Counted from the stretch's first letter, positions 22,618-34,879 are shown. The stretch: 64,000 nt of DNA from Margaritifera margaritifera (GCA_029931535.1 JAQPZY010001184.1:992001-1056000); one strand, 5' to 3'. Translations and numbers: made by a program. The notes: a model not told the origin generated them from the letters alone.

Positions 22618-22840
22618 CTGTATATACCATTACTTGCTTTTGAGTCGAGTTCAACTGCAAATTGCACAGGCCCAGATCTGCCTCTGCATAATGCGCCTGC
22701 CAATCTGTGTCTATGCAGTTTGTTTGGAGTAATCACTAGAACAAATCACATAGAGTCTGATCTGCCAGTGCATTATGTGATGGTAGATCAGGGTCTGTGT
22801 TGTTTGCAGTTGGACTTAACTTATAAGAGAGTATATATGG
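22618..22840. mobile_element. Double-palindrome MITE, copy 2 (subfamily II, A-B order)
   Basis: TA-flanked ends are CTGTATATACC and GAGTATATATGG. Palindrome A is degraded (gcacaggcccagatctgcc / tgtctatgcagtttg). Palindrome B is clearer (gagtctgatctgcc / tagatcagggtctgtg). The outer arms gagttcaactgc and gcagttggac are inverted, which marks subfamily II. It starts 48 bp after the 96-bp exon. Confidence 0.8.
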
Positions 22841-23263
22841 TAATAAGACAGGACTGAATTGTTCTGGATACTGTAAAAATATTGAAATTACAAAATCCAA
22901 TGTTTTGGGTTCATAATATACATGTACTTTTTCCTTTTAAGATACATGTATAATGCCATGGAGGTTTGAAGAAAAAAATTTGAAGGTTTTCTACTTACTA
23001 GTAATAGTAAAATTAATGATATACATGTAGCATTAAAATCAATTTTTTTTTTAATGTTCTATTTTTATATCAAATGCTCGGCAAGTTACACAGGGACCAT
23101 CAAATCTCTTGCCTGGAGCTCAGGGGCTATGAAAATGCTGCCACTGGACTACCATGCATTGAAGTCTGGTAGCCCTATGGGCTACTAGACAGTATTATGA
23201 ACTGTTCTATATTTTATCAAAACATACCAACAAAAAGGATAATAATTGTTTAACATACAAAGA
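22841..23263. other. Intron, nothing recognised
   Basis: AT-rich sequence between two mobile elements with no coding signal. Confidence 0.35.
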
Positions 23264-24658
23264 CAGAGATTCTGCCAGGGCGCGCGAGTGCGTGAATCGC
23301 GCAAAATGTGTACGAATTCGCGCACTTGGAAAGCAGTGATGCGCGAGAACTCCCGCAACATAGTTGAAAGTCGCGCATAATTTAACTTTTAACCCTTAAA
23401 GCGTTTCTCGCGGCATAAGTACTGCCGCCAGTAGGGATCTTGTGGTGCTTGTCTCGCTATCTGTCTTTTTTCCGATCGTCAACTGTTTACACATCTGGGT
23501 ACAAAGAACAGGTGTGAAACTATATTTGATTGGCACATTTGGGCCCTGGAACAAGCATAGTCGAGGTTGAACATTGAATTCATTACGGAAGTTTTACAAA
23601 TGTTTGTTTTAAGTAAGGGCTCCAAGAAAATCCCAAATGGCTGACTCACAACATGGTTCATCTTTAGATGGCGATTTCGTTCGGCAACTACTGGCCGATT
23701 ATAGCGATGATGACAATGATTTGTAAAGTTTTTAAGTATATGAGATTATTGGATCCCGGAAAGTGCTACTGGAATTACCAGAGTAATTTTGAACCCGAAA
23801 ATGATGTTTAATACGAGTCCAATGTACATGCTGGATGGACACAAACAGACGGCATACCGGTCAACCCCCTATTAAGCGGCAATTCGAAATTAATGTCAAA
23901 AAGGCAGAAATCTAAGCCCAGTTAAAATACAGGCAATTTAAAAGTAGACTGCAATTTTAATTTCTTTTCTCAAACAATTCAGCCTTGAGGTATCTTGTGC
24001 TACAAAACTATATACCACTCTAAGGGTTAAGATAAATTGAATAAATAAGAATCTAAAAAAATTAAAAAGTAAGGATATTTATTTTGATTAAAATACCTCT
24101 GTCTGAACAAACTGACTATGGCATTGATGGACTTAAACCCTAATACAATATTGTGGAACAGATAAGAAATCTGGCATAGTAGTCAGCAAAGCACTGATTC
24201 AAAAAAGTGAAACTTTGGCAGAGCTCTTGTTAGTGAAAAAATTAAAATATTATTTTGGAGCAGAGATCAAAAAGAGACAATACTTCTGAGCTGTTGAAAA
24301 TTGTACATAACAACCATAAAGAACAGTTTTTCAACTTGTTCAAGCTGGCTTAGCTAGCTATGCATATGTGAAAGGGGGTTCTCGGCACAGAACAATATTC
24401 ATAAAGAGACAAGGAACAAATTAAGCTCAGAAATGATCAACAGATTAATGCTTATACAACTAGAGGAGACATATTTTGAGGATTTGATTTAAATAGAGCA
24501 GGAAGAAAGAAAGAGACGGATATTTATGTGTTAAGTAAATATTGAACTACAGTGTATGGCTGTTTCCTCTTCCCCCTCAATTTTTTTCTACTCCCCCCTT
24601 ATTTTAATGACAAGGGGGGAGCTCCCCCCCTTCAGATAAATTCCTGGCAGCATTTCTG
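23264..24658 (+). mobile_element. Internally deleted hAT transposon
   Basis: The 5' end CAGAGATTCTGCCAGG and the reverse-complemented 3' end CAGAAATGCTGCCAGG form a 16-bp TIR with two mismatches. The flanks share CAAAGA (23258-23263 and 24659-24664), probably part of an 8-bp duplication. A CG-rich subterminal block at 23279-23405 has repeated gcgcga/cgcgca words. An ATG frame at 23637-23726 ends in an acidic tail (DYSDDDNDL), and a transposase C-terminus lies at 24367-24492. The catalytic part between them is missing. It lies in the second mapped TRIM intron. Confidence 0.7.
24367..24492 (+). pseudogene. hAT transposase C-terminal (dimerisation) fragment
   Basis: 41 codons to a TAA, beginning CERGFSAQNNIHKETRNKL and continuing SSEMINRLMLIQLE. 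CERGFS-x-QN followed by a K-T-R-N-x-L helix and a LM-x-I motif is diagnostic of the hAT C-terminus, here the ZNF862/KIAA1586-like branch. No upstream in-frame RNase H-like domain remains. Confidence 0.75.
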
Positions 24659-25119
24659 CAAAGATAAAATGATAGTTTGAAAATTAGTTTTGTAATCAAG
24701 TGCATATTTGGGCAACTAAATTTAAACTGGGAAGTTGGTTCAAGTAGCCCTTCTGAGATACTAACTGATTTTAAGATTTGCCAGGCAGCCCTGTGTCAAG
24801 TAACTAAAAACTCTGAACAACAAACAAAACTTTTATCTTGTCCTTGTATGCTGAGCAAGGGACTTTTACAGCTCCTGCCATATAATTTGTTTTCTTTTGA
24901 CCTTTGGTACAGGTTATTCTTTTGACCTTTGGTACAGGTTATTGTTTTACTCCTGCTGTCATATTCTTTTGAGGGGGCATATTAATGTTGCCTGGCCATG
25001 TCAGACCATTTGTAAGTCTTTCAGTCTATCCATACATCACACTTTTCCCCCCAGAGAATGACTTTTGAAGAACATTATGGATTTAAAACAATTTTGAGAA
25101 GGGGCTGAATATCAGTCTA
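24659..25119. other. Intron, small direct repeat only
   Basis: The 25-bp phrase 'ttttgacctttggtacaggt...' is repeated in tandem near 24896-24945. Nothing else was recognised. Confidence 0.4.
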
Positions 25120-25336
25120 CTGTATGTACTTGCGTATAAGCCGATACCAACTGCAATCAGCATAGACCCAGATCTGCCTGCGCATAATGCGCTGGCAGAT
25201 CTGGGTCTATGCAGTTTGTAATGACTAATCAGTAGAACAAACAACATAGACCCTGATCTGCTGGTGCATTATGCAATGGCAGATCAGGTTGTATGTTGTT
25301 TGCATTTGGACACAGATTATACGCAAGTATATATGG
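25120..25336. mobile_element. Double-palindrome MITE, copy 3 (subfamily I, A-B order)
   Basis: TA-flanked (25118-25119 and 25337-25338), with ends CTGTATGTACTTGCGTATAA and TTATACGCAAGTATATATGG. Palindrome A is near-perfect (AGACCCAGATCTGCC / GGCAGATCTGGGTCT). Spacer gactaatcagtagaa, then palindrome B. Confidence 0.88.
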
Positions 25337-25781
25337 TACTTTAGTCAGGTTTGATTTTCACCTTTTTTCTGGCCACTGTTTGATATTGAAGTTTTTACAA
25401 GTTTGCCCTTGCACCTTGCACCAAGATTTTTTAAATTACACCATATTGACAGGAGATCTTCTAGACACATGTATATATTTTCTTTTTTTTTTTTTTTCTT
25501 TTGTAAGAAAATTTATTTTACGTCAGATATATACTGTAGCAGTTCATTCTTCTCATGTCAAACTTTGGTTGATTTGTTGTTGTTGTTGTTTGTTTCATTA
25601 TTTGATATGGGTCAATACAATTTCTATCTTTATCATTAGATTGTTGCGAGACCATACTGACAAGTATCTTAATTTGGGGGTCACAACGATTTAAAGAAAC
25701 AAATTTTGTGAGTCAGAAGCTTAAAGGTGAAACAATAATATGGCTAAATTCATTGCATATGCATTTTTTTTCTTTTTAAAG

Positions 25782-26080
25782 AACACCCATAAACAAGCAT
25801 GTCAAAAGATAGACACCCAGTACAGGCGACTTGTGGAAGACATCACAGCTTGCCTTAAACAACACCGTAACTCACTCCTGCATCAGCTGGAAAGGTCAAA
25901 GGTCAAGGTCACAAGGCGGATCCACCAACAGCTGGATGACAATCGTCAAGAATCCAAAAAAGTTGAAAATTTGATTGAGTCATGCAAAAAGCTTTTGGAT
26001 GAGGACCACATGAAAGGGCTTCTGGGAAGGGCTGGTGAAATTGGTCCAATTGTGCAGGGAGTAGATGACATGTCACAGTT
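25782..26080 (+). CDS. TRIM-family E3 ligase, coiled-coil exon
   Basis: Acceptor tttttaaag at 25781, entering in phase 0 and matching the 96-bp exon. Donor TT|gtaagc at 26080/26081, leaving in phase 2. It encodes about 99 residues with long alpha-helical, Lys/Glu/Gln-rich character and coiled-coil spacing (YRRLVEDITACLKQHRNSLL, VTRRIHQQLDDNRQESKKVE). This is the position of the RBCC coiled coil, which mediates antiparallel dimerisation in the family. It lacks intron-derived stops, although the open frame extends 14 codons upstream of the acceptor. Confidence 0.9.
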
Positions 26081-26474
26081 GTAAGCATCTGTTTTATTAA
26101 AAAAGTAAAATGGCTTTAAGTATTTTGAATCAGGGTTCTGAAGACCTCTACATCTGTTTGCAGACAGCTTCTATGTGTGTCCTCTCTGTGGATGAATTTG
26201 AATAAATTTGAAACAAAATCTGAACACAAAACATAATTTGACAATAATACTGATACAGGTGTTATTGCAACTGGAATAGTTCTGTACCTGATCCTCGCTT
26301 TTCTGCTAATGAAAGTTAGACAAAATATGATATCATATTTTTGTAAAAATTTGACATTTTGATATCTTTTCACAAAGGCAATTTATATTTTTCATAGTAG
26401 TCAATAGCAATGTTTACAAACAAAATGAGGCATATTTGAAAAACCCATAAAAATTGTTGTATACTGCCTGTATA
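26081..26474. other. Intron, nothing recognised
   Basis: Begins with the gtaagc donor. No gene or known repeat before the next MITE. Confidence 0.35.
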
Positions 26475-26687
26475 CTGTATAAACTAGCATATAAGTCAAT
26501 TCCAACTGCAAACTGTACAGACTCAGATCTGCTGTCGCATAATGCAATGGCTGATCTTGGTCTATGCAGTTTGTTGGGAGTAATCAGTAAAACAAACAGT
26601 ATAGACCCTGATCTGCCAGTGCATTATGCAATAGCAGATCAGGGTCTGTGTTGTTTTGCAGTTGTATTTGTAAGCAAGTAAATACAG
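26475..26687. mobile_element. Double-palindrome MITE, copy 4 (subfamily II, A-B order)
   Basis: Diverged ends CTGTATAAACTAGCATATAAG and GTAAATACAG between TA dinucleotides. Palindrome B (tagaccctgatctgcc / agcagatcagggtct) is better preserved than A. Confidence 0.75.
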
Positions 26688-26868
26688 TATTGATTTTATA
26701 TTTGGTCTTTTTGTTTTAGACTTTGTTTAAGACCTCTCTCCATAGTTAGAGCTAGTGTGAATAGCCAGTTAATTGATTGATAGAAGTGTTAAAAAATTAT
26801 TGTTGATACAAAGTTTAGGTAATTGATACTGTAGGAAGATATTTTTACTGCCAATAAAATTACTTGCG

Positions 26869-27085
26869 TTGAATTTACTCGCGTGTAATCCAATACCAAC
26901 TGCAAACTGCATAGACCCAGATATGCCGTCGCATAATGCACTGGCAGGTCTGGGTCTATGCAGTTTGTAAGGACTAATCAGTTGAACAAACAACATAGAC
27001 CCTAATCTGCCAGCGCATTATGCGACGGCAGATCAGGGCCTATGTTGTTTGCATTTGGACACGGCTTATATGCGAGTATATACGG
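26869..27085. mobile_element. Double-palindrome MITE, copy 5 (subfamily I, A-B order)
   Basis: The right end is intact (TGCGAGTATATACGG then TA). The left end is decayed (tactcgcgtgtaatcc). Both palindromes are nearly perfect, with stems of about 25 bp and central CGCATAATGC / CGCATTATGCG inner hairpins. Confidence 0.85.
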
Positions 27086-29224
27086 TAACTAATAATGTAT
27101 GCTCTTGACCAGTTCGCAAGGAATTCCATTAGTATCTGATCCAGCATTGACATTTTGTAATCTTATGTTCCACTATCTCGTTTACAGATTATTATTATAG
27201 TCGTTGTGGATATGTACAGTATAGTTGAAAAATTTTCTAATGCATATCATAGAGTATTAAGAAGAATTGAACTAGTTAGGTACATTTAGTAATACAGCAT
27301 GGGAATGAAAAATCTCCAAGTTGCAACTAAAAGTAGCCACATTTGCAACTAAAAATTAAGAATTGGCAAGTGAAAATTGTCAACTTGTCACCCTCTTGTG
27401 ACCTTCAAAATCATAATATGACAGCTAGAAAATAGTGCTGAAATGAATACCTGATTTTATTATTTAAATATTCAAAGCCTTTATTTAATTCATATTTGAA
27501 TATTCACTGTGATTTCATCATGAAATATTTACCATCATCACCAGTGATTTGGGTTGAATCAGAAGCCATGAAACCAGAATTTTTACCAAATTCTGTAAAC
27601 AGGTGTGACCCCTCTTGTATATAGACTTGTCTTCCAGGTTGCTGCATTACTAAACTACATAACCCTTCTAAAGAATGGATGACATTTCAAAAACACTTAA
27701 TGGCGATATTTTTGTGCTGAAATATGGATCCATTTATTTTCATGCAAGTTGGTATTGTTGTATCTGCAGAATTAGTGATTGCCAATGAAAATGGAGAGTG
27801 CATGGTAGAACTATTTGAGGGGTATTCTCAAAACTATTTTCCTGCATTGGTGAAATATATACAGCCTGTCTAAGCCTGGCCCCGCTTTCACAAAACATCG
27901 CAGTTTGAGTATGTAGTCATCTTGCCACTTAGATTTTATATCGCCATATAATTTTATGACCAACAAATTCATGGACAGTTGTTTTAACAACAAGGCTTTT
28001 TGCAGTATTTTCATTGCAATTTACAAATGATAGCTGGTCAGTTCAGAGTGTTCCCACACAATTCTTTGCCGTTTTGTTTATGGTTGTTGTCAGGTTGCAG
28101 TTGGTGCATATGTACATACATGGTTGCTAAGTGACACTAAAATATCACTGGGGCCATCTCAAAGATAAGTAACTCACAGGGTGCATTAAAAGTGGACATG
28201 TTTACATGTAAATGGTACAACAAATATTAAAATACCAATTTCCAATTTGAATACAGCTTTCCTCCGTTATAACATACCTCGTTATAATGCCATTCCAGAC
28301 ATAACGTTGTGCTACTATAGACCCCATGACCAAAATCACGCTAATGTGTAACAATAAGGGTTGAAAGAAAACAAGGTGAAACTTAGTCTTATATCTTCAT
28401 TTCCTTTTCAAAAACACCATTATCTAACACATTTTGATAAAAAAATTTGATAGTTCCTGCTATACCACAGTTCTGTATATTAAACTATTCTCAGTATTTC
28501 GCAGTTCTGTAGATACCGTGGTTCTCAGTATAACATGGTTCGGTACATAACACGGATGGCAGTAATGGACCCCGACTGCTGCGTTATAATGAGGGAGAGC
28601 TGTATTTACCCAAAAGTAATCTATTTGAATATTCAAATATCCGTTTCAGCGTTAGTTGAAAATAACATAAGCACTTTCTGTGGACAAGGATATACAAAGT
28701 TTTACGATAAAAACATTGGACAGATGCAATTTAATTCACAGCCTAACCTCTTTTCAGTTGTGATACTGCCAGTTTCTACATTATAGTTGCCATATTTACA
28801 TGTGACTAGTCTGGCTTACAGCCTATAACTGACCAGTTTAATACATGACCTGTGCAGTCAGTCTGAACTAATGGTACAAACATTGAAAAATGTGGACATG
28901 ACCACAATTACAGAAAATTTAGTTAGCAGTAAAGTTACTGTCAGACTACCATATATGCAATTATAGCTAAGGATTTATTAATATAAACTATCATTAGTAG
29001 AAAATGAAGGTTAAGGCTCATTATCAGTGAATTTGAGATCAGGCAATATGTAGAGAGATGATTTGGAAAACTCCAAATAGTGAATTTAACGGTTGAGGTA
29101 GATTATGACTGTTGACAATTCTGTCAGACAGATCTAGTATACCATTCAGAATTACCTTTTGCTGTTTTTGTAATTGCTTTTTAATTTGCCTTAACTGTCA
29201 CAAACATAGTTCATGCAGTGAAAG
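27086..29224. other. Intron, low-grade repeats, no gene
   Basis: No coding signal. Around 28255-28600 there are repeated phrases such as 'ccgttataacataccgcgttataatg'-like words (split in the sequence as ttataac/ttataatg); the same wording appears near 37010 and 39190, so it is a dispersed repeat. The rest is unassigned. Confidence 0.35.
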
Positions 29225-29792
29225 CAACCTACTTCAGTACTAAAATCACTGAAAGTTCCACCTGCAAAGAGCTCTTCGATATCAAGCTAATGCACACCAC
29301 TGTCAACGACCTTCTTTCCGGTTGACGTTCTGGACCTGTTTGCAAATTTCTTCCGTGACGAGGCGCAAACCATTAGAGATCAACTTGACAGCACAGTTTC
29401 AATCAACTCATCATCACCACACAGTTGTGATATTGTGATACAGAATTTCAGAGGCAACCTTTAACAGCATTTGAGCCTGTCTCTACGGATTTCTTACATA
29501 AATCCTGATGAAGAGCGCCCCCAGAGTCATGTGAACTTGATCCGATTCCAAACTCACTGCTGCTTGAGTGCTAGATTTAGTATTGCCTTCACTAACCAAT
29601 GTTATTAATACCTCTCTCTAATCCAGTGAATTCCCATCATTTTTCAGAACTGCCATTGTAAAGCCACTGTTGAAGAAACCAAAGCTGGACCGTAACAATT
29701 TAAAAAACTACTGCCCTGTTTCTAACCTCCCATTCATGAAAAAAATGTTAGAAAAAGTTTTACTGTCCCAACTTGTATCTCAGCTTCAGTAG
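29225..29792 (+). pseudogene. L2/CR1-like LINE reverse transcriptase fragment
   Basis: Broken + strand frames include LFANFFRDEAQTIRDQLD near 29335, LDPIP-like code near 29540, and TAIVKPLLKKPKLDRNNLKN followed by YCPVSNLPFMKKMLEKVLL (29652-29770). The 'KPLLKKP-x-LD ... LKNY-x-PVSNLPF ... LEK' block is the fingers region of CR1/L2/Jockey-type RTs. It ends abruptly near 29792, so it is 5'- and 3'-truncated. It differs from the L1/Tx1-like LINE at 4.7-9.2 kb. Confidence 0.8.
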
Positions 29793-30069
29793 TGTCTTGC
29801 AAAAAGGTTGTGTATTGCAATGTGGGATGGTAGGATGCACTGTACATGCAACCAGTGTCCATCCTTTTTTTATGTATTTGTTGAAATTGATACTTCGAAA
29901 ACAAGCAAATTCAGTGAATTTTTGTTACCCTGCCTACTGTGGTGAGGTCACCAAAAGAATACAATGATGGAATTTGGCTTTGACAGAGTTATTAGGCAGA
30001 CATTGAAAGGAACCAAGTTTCATTTCTCCATCTCACAGGTCATTAGAGTAGATGTGCAGAAAAGGGGAA

Positions 30070-33000
30070 GAAATTGATCAATGATAATGACCTTGAAGAT
30101 AAAAACCTTGACTTTTATACATGAGATGACAATAAATAGAGAAACAAGACTGTATCACTGTTCATTCCTGAACTGCAAACAGCTTTTAAAATATAATGCA
30201 GAAATAACAGCAACAGTGAACTATATACATGTGACTTTAATCTTGAAGGTAGGATCCCTAATGTCAACTGCAACATATTTTCTAGTGATAATATACAAGT
30301 GTACCAATTTCATTCATTTTTTCTTAAACAGCTCTTAAGTTAAAGAGCAGAAGCAAAAATGCTACCCAAACCTATAATAGTAGCCAGTGACTTTGACCTT
30401 GAAGATATGATCTCCAATGTGGCACATGACAAATATAGCAAGTTTCTTCCCTTAATAGCTTAGAGAATGGAAAGGAAAGAATGAAGGAAAACTTAAAATA
30501 TTAACCGATGACCCTGACCTTCAAGTATGACCACCCCCACCCTCACCCCCATGTGGTATGTGACACACCATGCTTAATATGATGTATCATACAAGTTTCA
30601 TCTTTTAATCTCCAACAGCTCTTAAATTATGGAAAAGAAAGGAAAATGTGATCAGGGTTCGTACAAAGTCTGGAATATGTATGGGAAAAAAAAAGAGTGC
30701 TTTTTCCAGACCTGGAAAAAGTATGGAAGATAAAAGATTTTGCCCAAAAGGTATGGAAAAAGTATGGAATTTTGGGTTGTTGTGTTTTATTTTGCTAAAG
30801 ACACTTGTCGCCTGGGGTGCCATTTGGTCTAGTGATGGGCCTGCCGGTTCATTGTGGTTGGTGAGACATGTGACCTATCACCCACTTGTGATCGGTGGAT
30901 ACTGTTTTATATTATGTGGATACCACATGCTCATTTATAGTGATACAGACTTTAAAATACATATGTCAGAGGGGTCTGGAAAATATTGCAATCCAGTCTG
31001 GAAAAAGTCTGGAAAAGGTCTGGAATTTGTTTTACCAACAGCTGTATGAACCCTGTGTGATGGAAAATTTAAAAATATTGACATCTGATTGTGACCTTGA
31101 AGATACAACCTTCATTGTGGTACATGATACACTTTTTAATGATAATCTGTAAGTACACCAAATTTCATCTCCAAAGCTTAAAAGGCTCTAAAGTTAAAGA
31201 ATAGAAAAGATGGAAAACTTAAAATATTGATCTTTGACCTTAACTTTGAATATAGGGTCTCAAAATGTAATATACATAACACACCTTCTAATGATGATGT
31301 ATAACAAGTTTTATCCCATAATCTCTAACAACTTTGAATGTATAGACAGGAATGGAAAGTGTGAGGGAAACCTTACAAATATTAGGTTGTGACCTTAACC
31401 TTGAATATACGATCCACAGTTTGGTTGGTAACACACCTTCCAATGATGATGTATAAGTACCATATTTTGGTGTGTTTAACACATGCACGTATTTGACCTA
31501 ATATCTTATTTTGAGATGGGGGTGCACATTTTACAGAAGAACAAAAGAAAAAGATTTCACATTCACTCCTTCTAAAATACTAAATCCATCGCATTGCAAC
31601 TAAATTGTTTACTAGCCTTAATAAAGAATTTAATAATGCTTACAAACCTCAATAGTCTTGTTCTTTGATTGCTTTATCTTAATAAACTCATTTCATTTCA
31701 CATCACTGTGTAGCTTTTTGCTCTGTGTCTTGACCAGAGATAAATATACATACGACTAGTAACTTGCTGCTCTACTCAGTCATGTTTCCATTGAAGCTGT
31801 GCAAAGTACTGCATTGCAACAGAACAAATATGATTACCATACCCATAAATGTTGGGTATTCAGTAACTGTTGATCTAATACATTTTTTCTTCATTTAATA
31901 ATTTCTTTATTCATGGTTAAATTAAAATATAATATCTGGATTTCGAACAGTGTTAATGTTCTCATCAGAGACACATTTAGGGGACATCTTTTTCGTGACT
32001 TTGGTTTGTCTGTTACAGTAACATTGACAGGGTGCACGTTATACATTAGTGTGTGTTGTTCACACCAAAATACAGTATACTAAGTTTAAACCCTAAATCT
32101 AAAACGCCTCTAAATTTATTATAGAGCAGAATGGAAAGCGATGGAAAAATATAGACCTGTGACCTTGACCTTGAAAATAGTACTCTCACTTTGGTATGCG
32201 GCACACTTCTAATGATGATGTATAACTATACCAAGTTTCATCCCTTAATCCTGTCGCTCATAGTGTCTACCGCTGAAATACAGGTCATTATACATGTCTG
32301 TTGCTACATGTATATTGTACAAGGTGCTAATAGAACAGCATGCCACAAGCTGAGAGTATCCCAGTACACGTATAGGACTAGATGGACTATCCAATAGCTC
32401 TAAGAGACATATATATGACTAGATGGACTGTCTGATAAATCGACATGTAGCAAGGAAACATGACGAACTGATAAGTGAACAGTTAGATAGATGAACAGGA
32501 GGACATACATAAAAAGACAGGAATTTCTTACAAGCACATTCTTTGCTGATTAATTCGATGGATTTGGTACTCGCTTGTGTACGTGTTTCCGTCTATCCCA
32601 GTACAGACGGCTGGAAAAACTGTACATTGATTATATGCATATTTAAAACTTTCAGATAAATTTTTTGGTGCCTATTGCTTCCGTCTACAGTATAAAATGA
32701 TAAACATCAACATTCTTTCTTACTTGTCCATCAAGCAGCGAGTCCCAGTTTAGTGCCCTATAAATAGACTCCACTCAATGCTAGACTTCAAAGTTGGCAA
32801 TCACTGTCAATGCTGTGTAGGCTATTTTGGCTTGTTTTGTTCTTTTTTGTTTATAAAACATATTTGCCTGATTACTGACAAAGTCTCGAGATGTAATCCT
32901 CAACAATCAATCTGATAGTTTGGATTCCTGGATTTTATCTCCAAAGATAGTGGCAGCCATTTGCATTTTGGGTATATTTCTGATTTTGTTCTTTTCTGTC

Positions 33001-33870
33001 TGATTGGCTCTTTAGGATTCATTTAATACACAAGCATGTACTGTGACATCATAGAAACATTTAGACAGCCTGTTTTACTAAAGGGCGATATTCCATTCAG
33101 ATGGTGCTAAGAATTAATAATGCAAATAGTGGTTATATACTAGGGGCATGTGGAAGCACTGTATGGAGGTGTAGCAATCAAAATCTTGAGATAAATATAA
33201 TTTGCATTTTGGGTGTTTTTTCAGTGTTCTTATTGGCGAATTAGGATTCATCTTATATGCTACCATATGCTATGACATCAAAAAACTTCCAGAAAGCTTG
33301 TTGTGCTAGAGGGGATATCCCCACCAGGAGGCACTATGAATTAACTATGGAAATAGTGCTTGTTTACCAGGCATCTGGAAGTGTTGGTATGGCAGGGACA
33401 TTGACATGTGCTTACAATTGAAATGCGATAGATGCATCAAAATGTGCTTGAGATATGGATGTCTAGATGCATGTGGGAAGGGGTCAGTCTCACAGCTCTA
33501 AAGTTATAGAGTGGAATGGAAAAGGTGAGGAAAAACTGAAAATATTGAGCCATGACCTTGACCTTTAAGATAGAATCCCTAATGTGCTTCACAACATACC
33601 TTCTAATGATGTGTAAATATACTAAGTTTCATCCCTTAGTCTCAAATGACTTCAAAATTATAGAGCAGAAAGGAAAGTGTGATGAAAAACAACAAATATT
33701 AAGCCATGACCTTGACCTTGAAGATCTCCAGTGAAGTACACAACACACCTTCTAACGTTGATGTACAAGTATAGCGAGCTTTGTTCCTTAATATCAAATG
33801 TCTTTTAAAGTCATCGAGTGGAAACAAAAGTTTGATGGATGGATGGAAACATGAATGCTAAGTCCCCAGC
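30070..33870. repeat. Interrupted repeat family 'gaccttgaccttgaagat', about 180 bp unit
   Basis: Units contain 'gaccttgaccttgaagat', 'acacaccttctaatgatgatgta', 'accaagtttcatcccttaatc', 'agctctaaagttatagag' and 'ggaaaacttaaaatattga' (quoted words are separated by variable bases). Clear units lie near 30090, 30390, 30510, 31090, 31230, 31390, 32160, 33550 and 33710. Unrelated sequence interrupts them at 30655-31045, 31480-32090 and 32280-33480. Similar 'tgaccttgacc' material recurs at 41220, 42920, 56690, 56960 and 63920. Confidence 0.7.
30655..31045. repeat. Insertion bounded by 'gtctggaaaaagtatgg' repeats
   Basis: Short motifs 'agtctggaa' and 'agtatggaa' cluster at both ends (30668-30770 and 30975-31025) around a unique centre. 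It splits the preceding 180-bp repeat family, so it is a later insertion. No TIR or coding was recognised. Confidence 0.4.
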
Positions 33871-33984
33871 TTTTCATGAAAAGGTGGGGGACAATAAATG
33901 AATTTACATTAATTTCAGTGCTTTGCTCACCAAGGCTTTCAAGACCTTAAGGCTAAGATGGCACATTAATAACTCACTGTGCAC

Positions 33985-34305
33985 TTCTGCATTCCCTTGT
34001 TGAGTCATGTGTACAGAAAAGTGGTTGCCAGTCCAAAGTTCCTTGTAATTCAAAGTTGCAGGTTTGATGTGTCCAGGCCAGCCCTGTCAGCTGTCTGTGT
34101 GTGTCCTTGGTCAAGGCACTTAGCTCTCCTTTCCTTGACTAGATGAGTTTCCTCTGACCTTTCCCACCACATTTTTGATATTTTGTCATTTATGTACACC
34201 CCAACATAAATGTTCAAAATATATAAAATGGAGGAAACTTGGACTATTCCTTGGCATAATATAGCAACAATGTATTGAAAGTGCCATGAAAAACCATCTA
34301 ACCAA
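33985..34305 (+). mobile_element. Degenerate tRNA-derived SINE
   Basis: A B-box-like 'caggtttgatgtgtcc' precedes 'tgtccttggtcaaggcac' and ends in 'gaaagtgccatgaaaaacc'. The body and 3' tail match the clearer SINE at 53588-53785. The A box is not recognisable. Confidence 0.45.
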
Positions 34306-34329
34306 CCTTAGTTTTCTCTTTGTTTTCAG

Positions 34330-34423
34330 TCGTTACCTCAAAGACCTTCTGCCTCTAAGTCCTCACTGTAGTACATCTTATATGTTGTAAGAATGTAATT
34401 GTTTTACAATGAAATGGAATAAA
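34330..34423 (+). other. Candidate alternative terminal exon of the TRIM gene
   Basis: A good acceptor (ctctttgttttcag, ending 34329) is followed by sequence that, joined in phase 2 to the 26080 donor, stays open for about 20 codons to TAA at 34388-34390. AATAAA follows at 34418-34423. Use of this exon would give an RBCC protein without the SPRY domain. The evidence is splice and poly(A) signal shape only. It follows a SINE directly, so it may be transposon-derived chance sequence. Confidence 0.3.
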
Positions 34424-34690
34424 GTCTAAATGAAAAACTGGAGGTTTCATTTTGCAGATTTCATAAAAAAAATGAATTTTTTAAAAAGAGTCAAAGCAAG
34501 AACCTCAGGTTATTCAATTATATTTCATTTCATAACAATTGAACTATCATGTTGTACATGTATAGTGATCTGCTATTCAGGTATGACTTGTATCTCTGTC
34601 TTGTGCTCATTAATTTAGGTTTCTAAATTTCATAAAGAATAAGCAGTCATGTTACGTCCTCTCTTATACCATGTGTCTTGTGTGTTTCAG

Positions 34691-34812
34691 ACTGGAGACC
34701 AGCAAGCAGCAGTACACTGACTTGGTGACAGACAAGGGCACACAGGTGGACATGAAACAAGCAGTATTGCAATTCAGAAACACTTCCCATGCTTGCCTCA
34801 GGGTCATGATTG
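34691..34812 (+). CDS. TRIM-family E3 ligase, linker exon between coiled coil and SPRY
   Basis: Acceptor tgtgtttcag ends at 34690. Donor ATTG|gtgagt falls at 34812/34813. It enters in phase 2, exactly fitting the previous exon, and leaves in phase 1, exactly fitting the SPRY exon. It encodes about 40 residues (LETSKQQYTDLVTDKG..., QAVLQFRNTSHACLRVMI), which finish the helical region. There is no open frame of note in isolation; it was identified from signals and phase. Confidence 0.85.
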
Positions 34813-34830
34813 GTGAGTGAAACAGTGTTA

Positions 34831-34866
<36 letters not shown>

Positions 34867-34879
34867 GATAATAATAATC
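34831..34879. repeat. (AAT)n microsatellite
   Basis: About 14 AAT triplets with one interruption (aacgat), 18 bp after a TRIM donor site. Confidence 0.95.
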
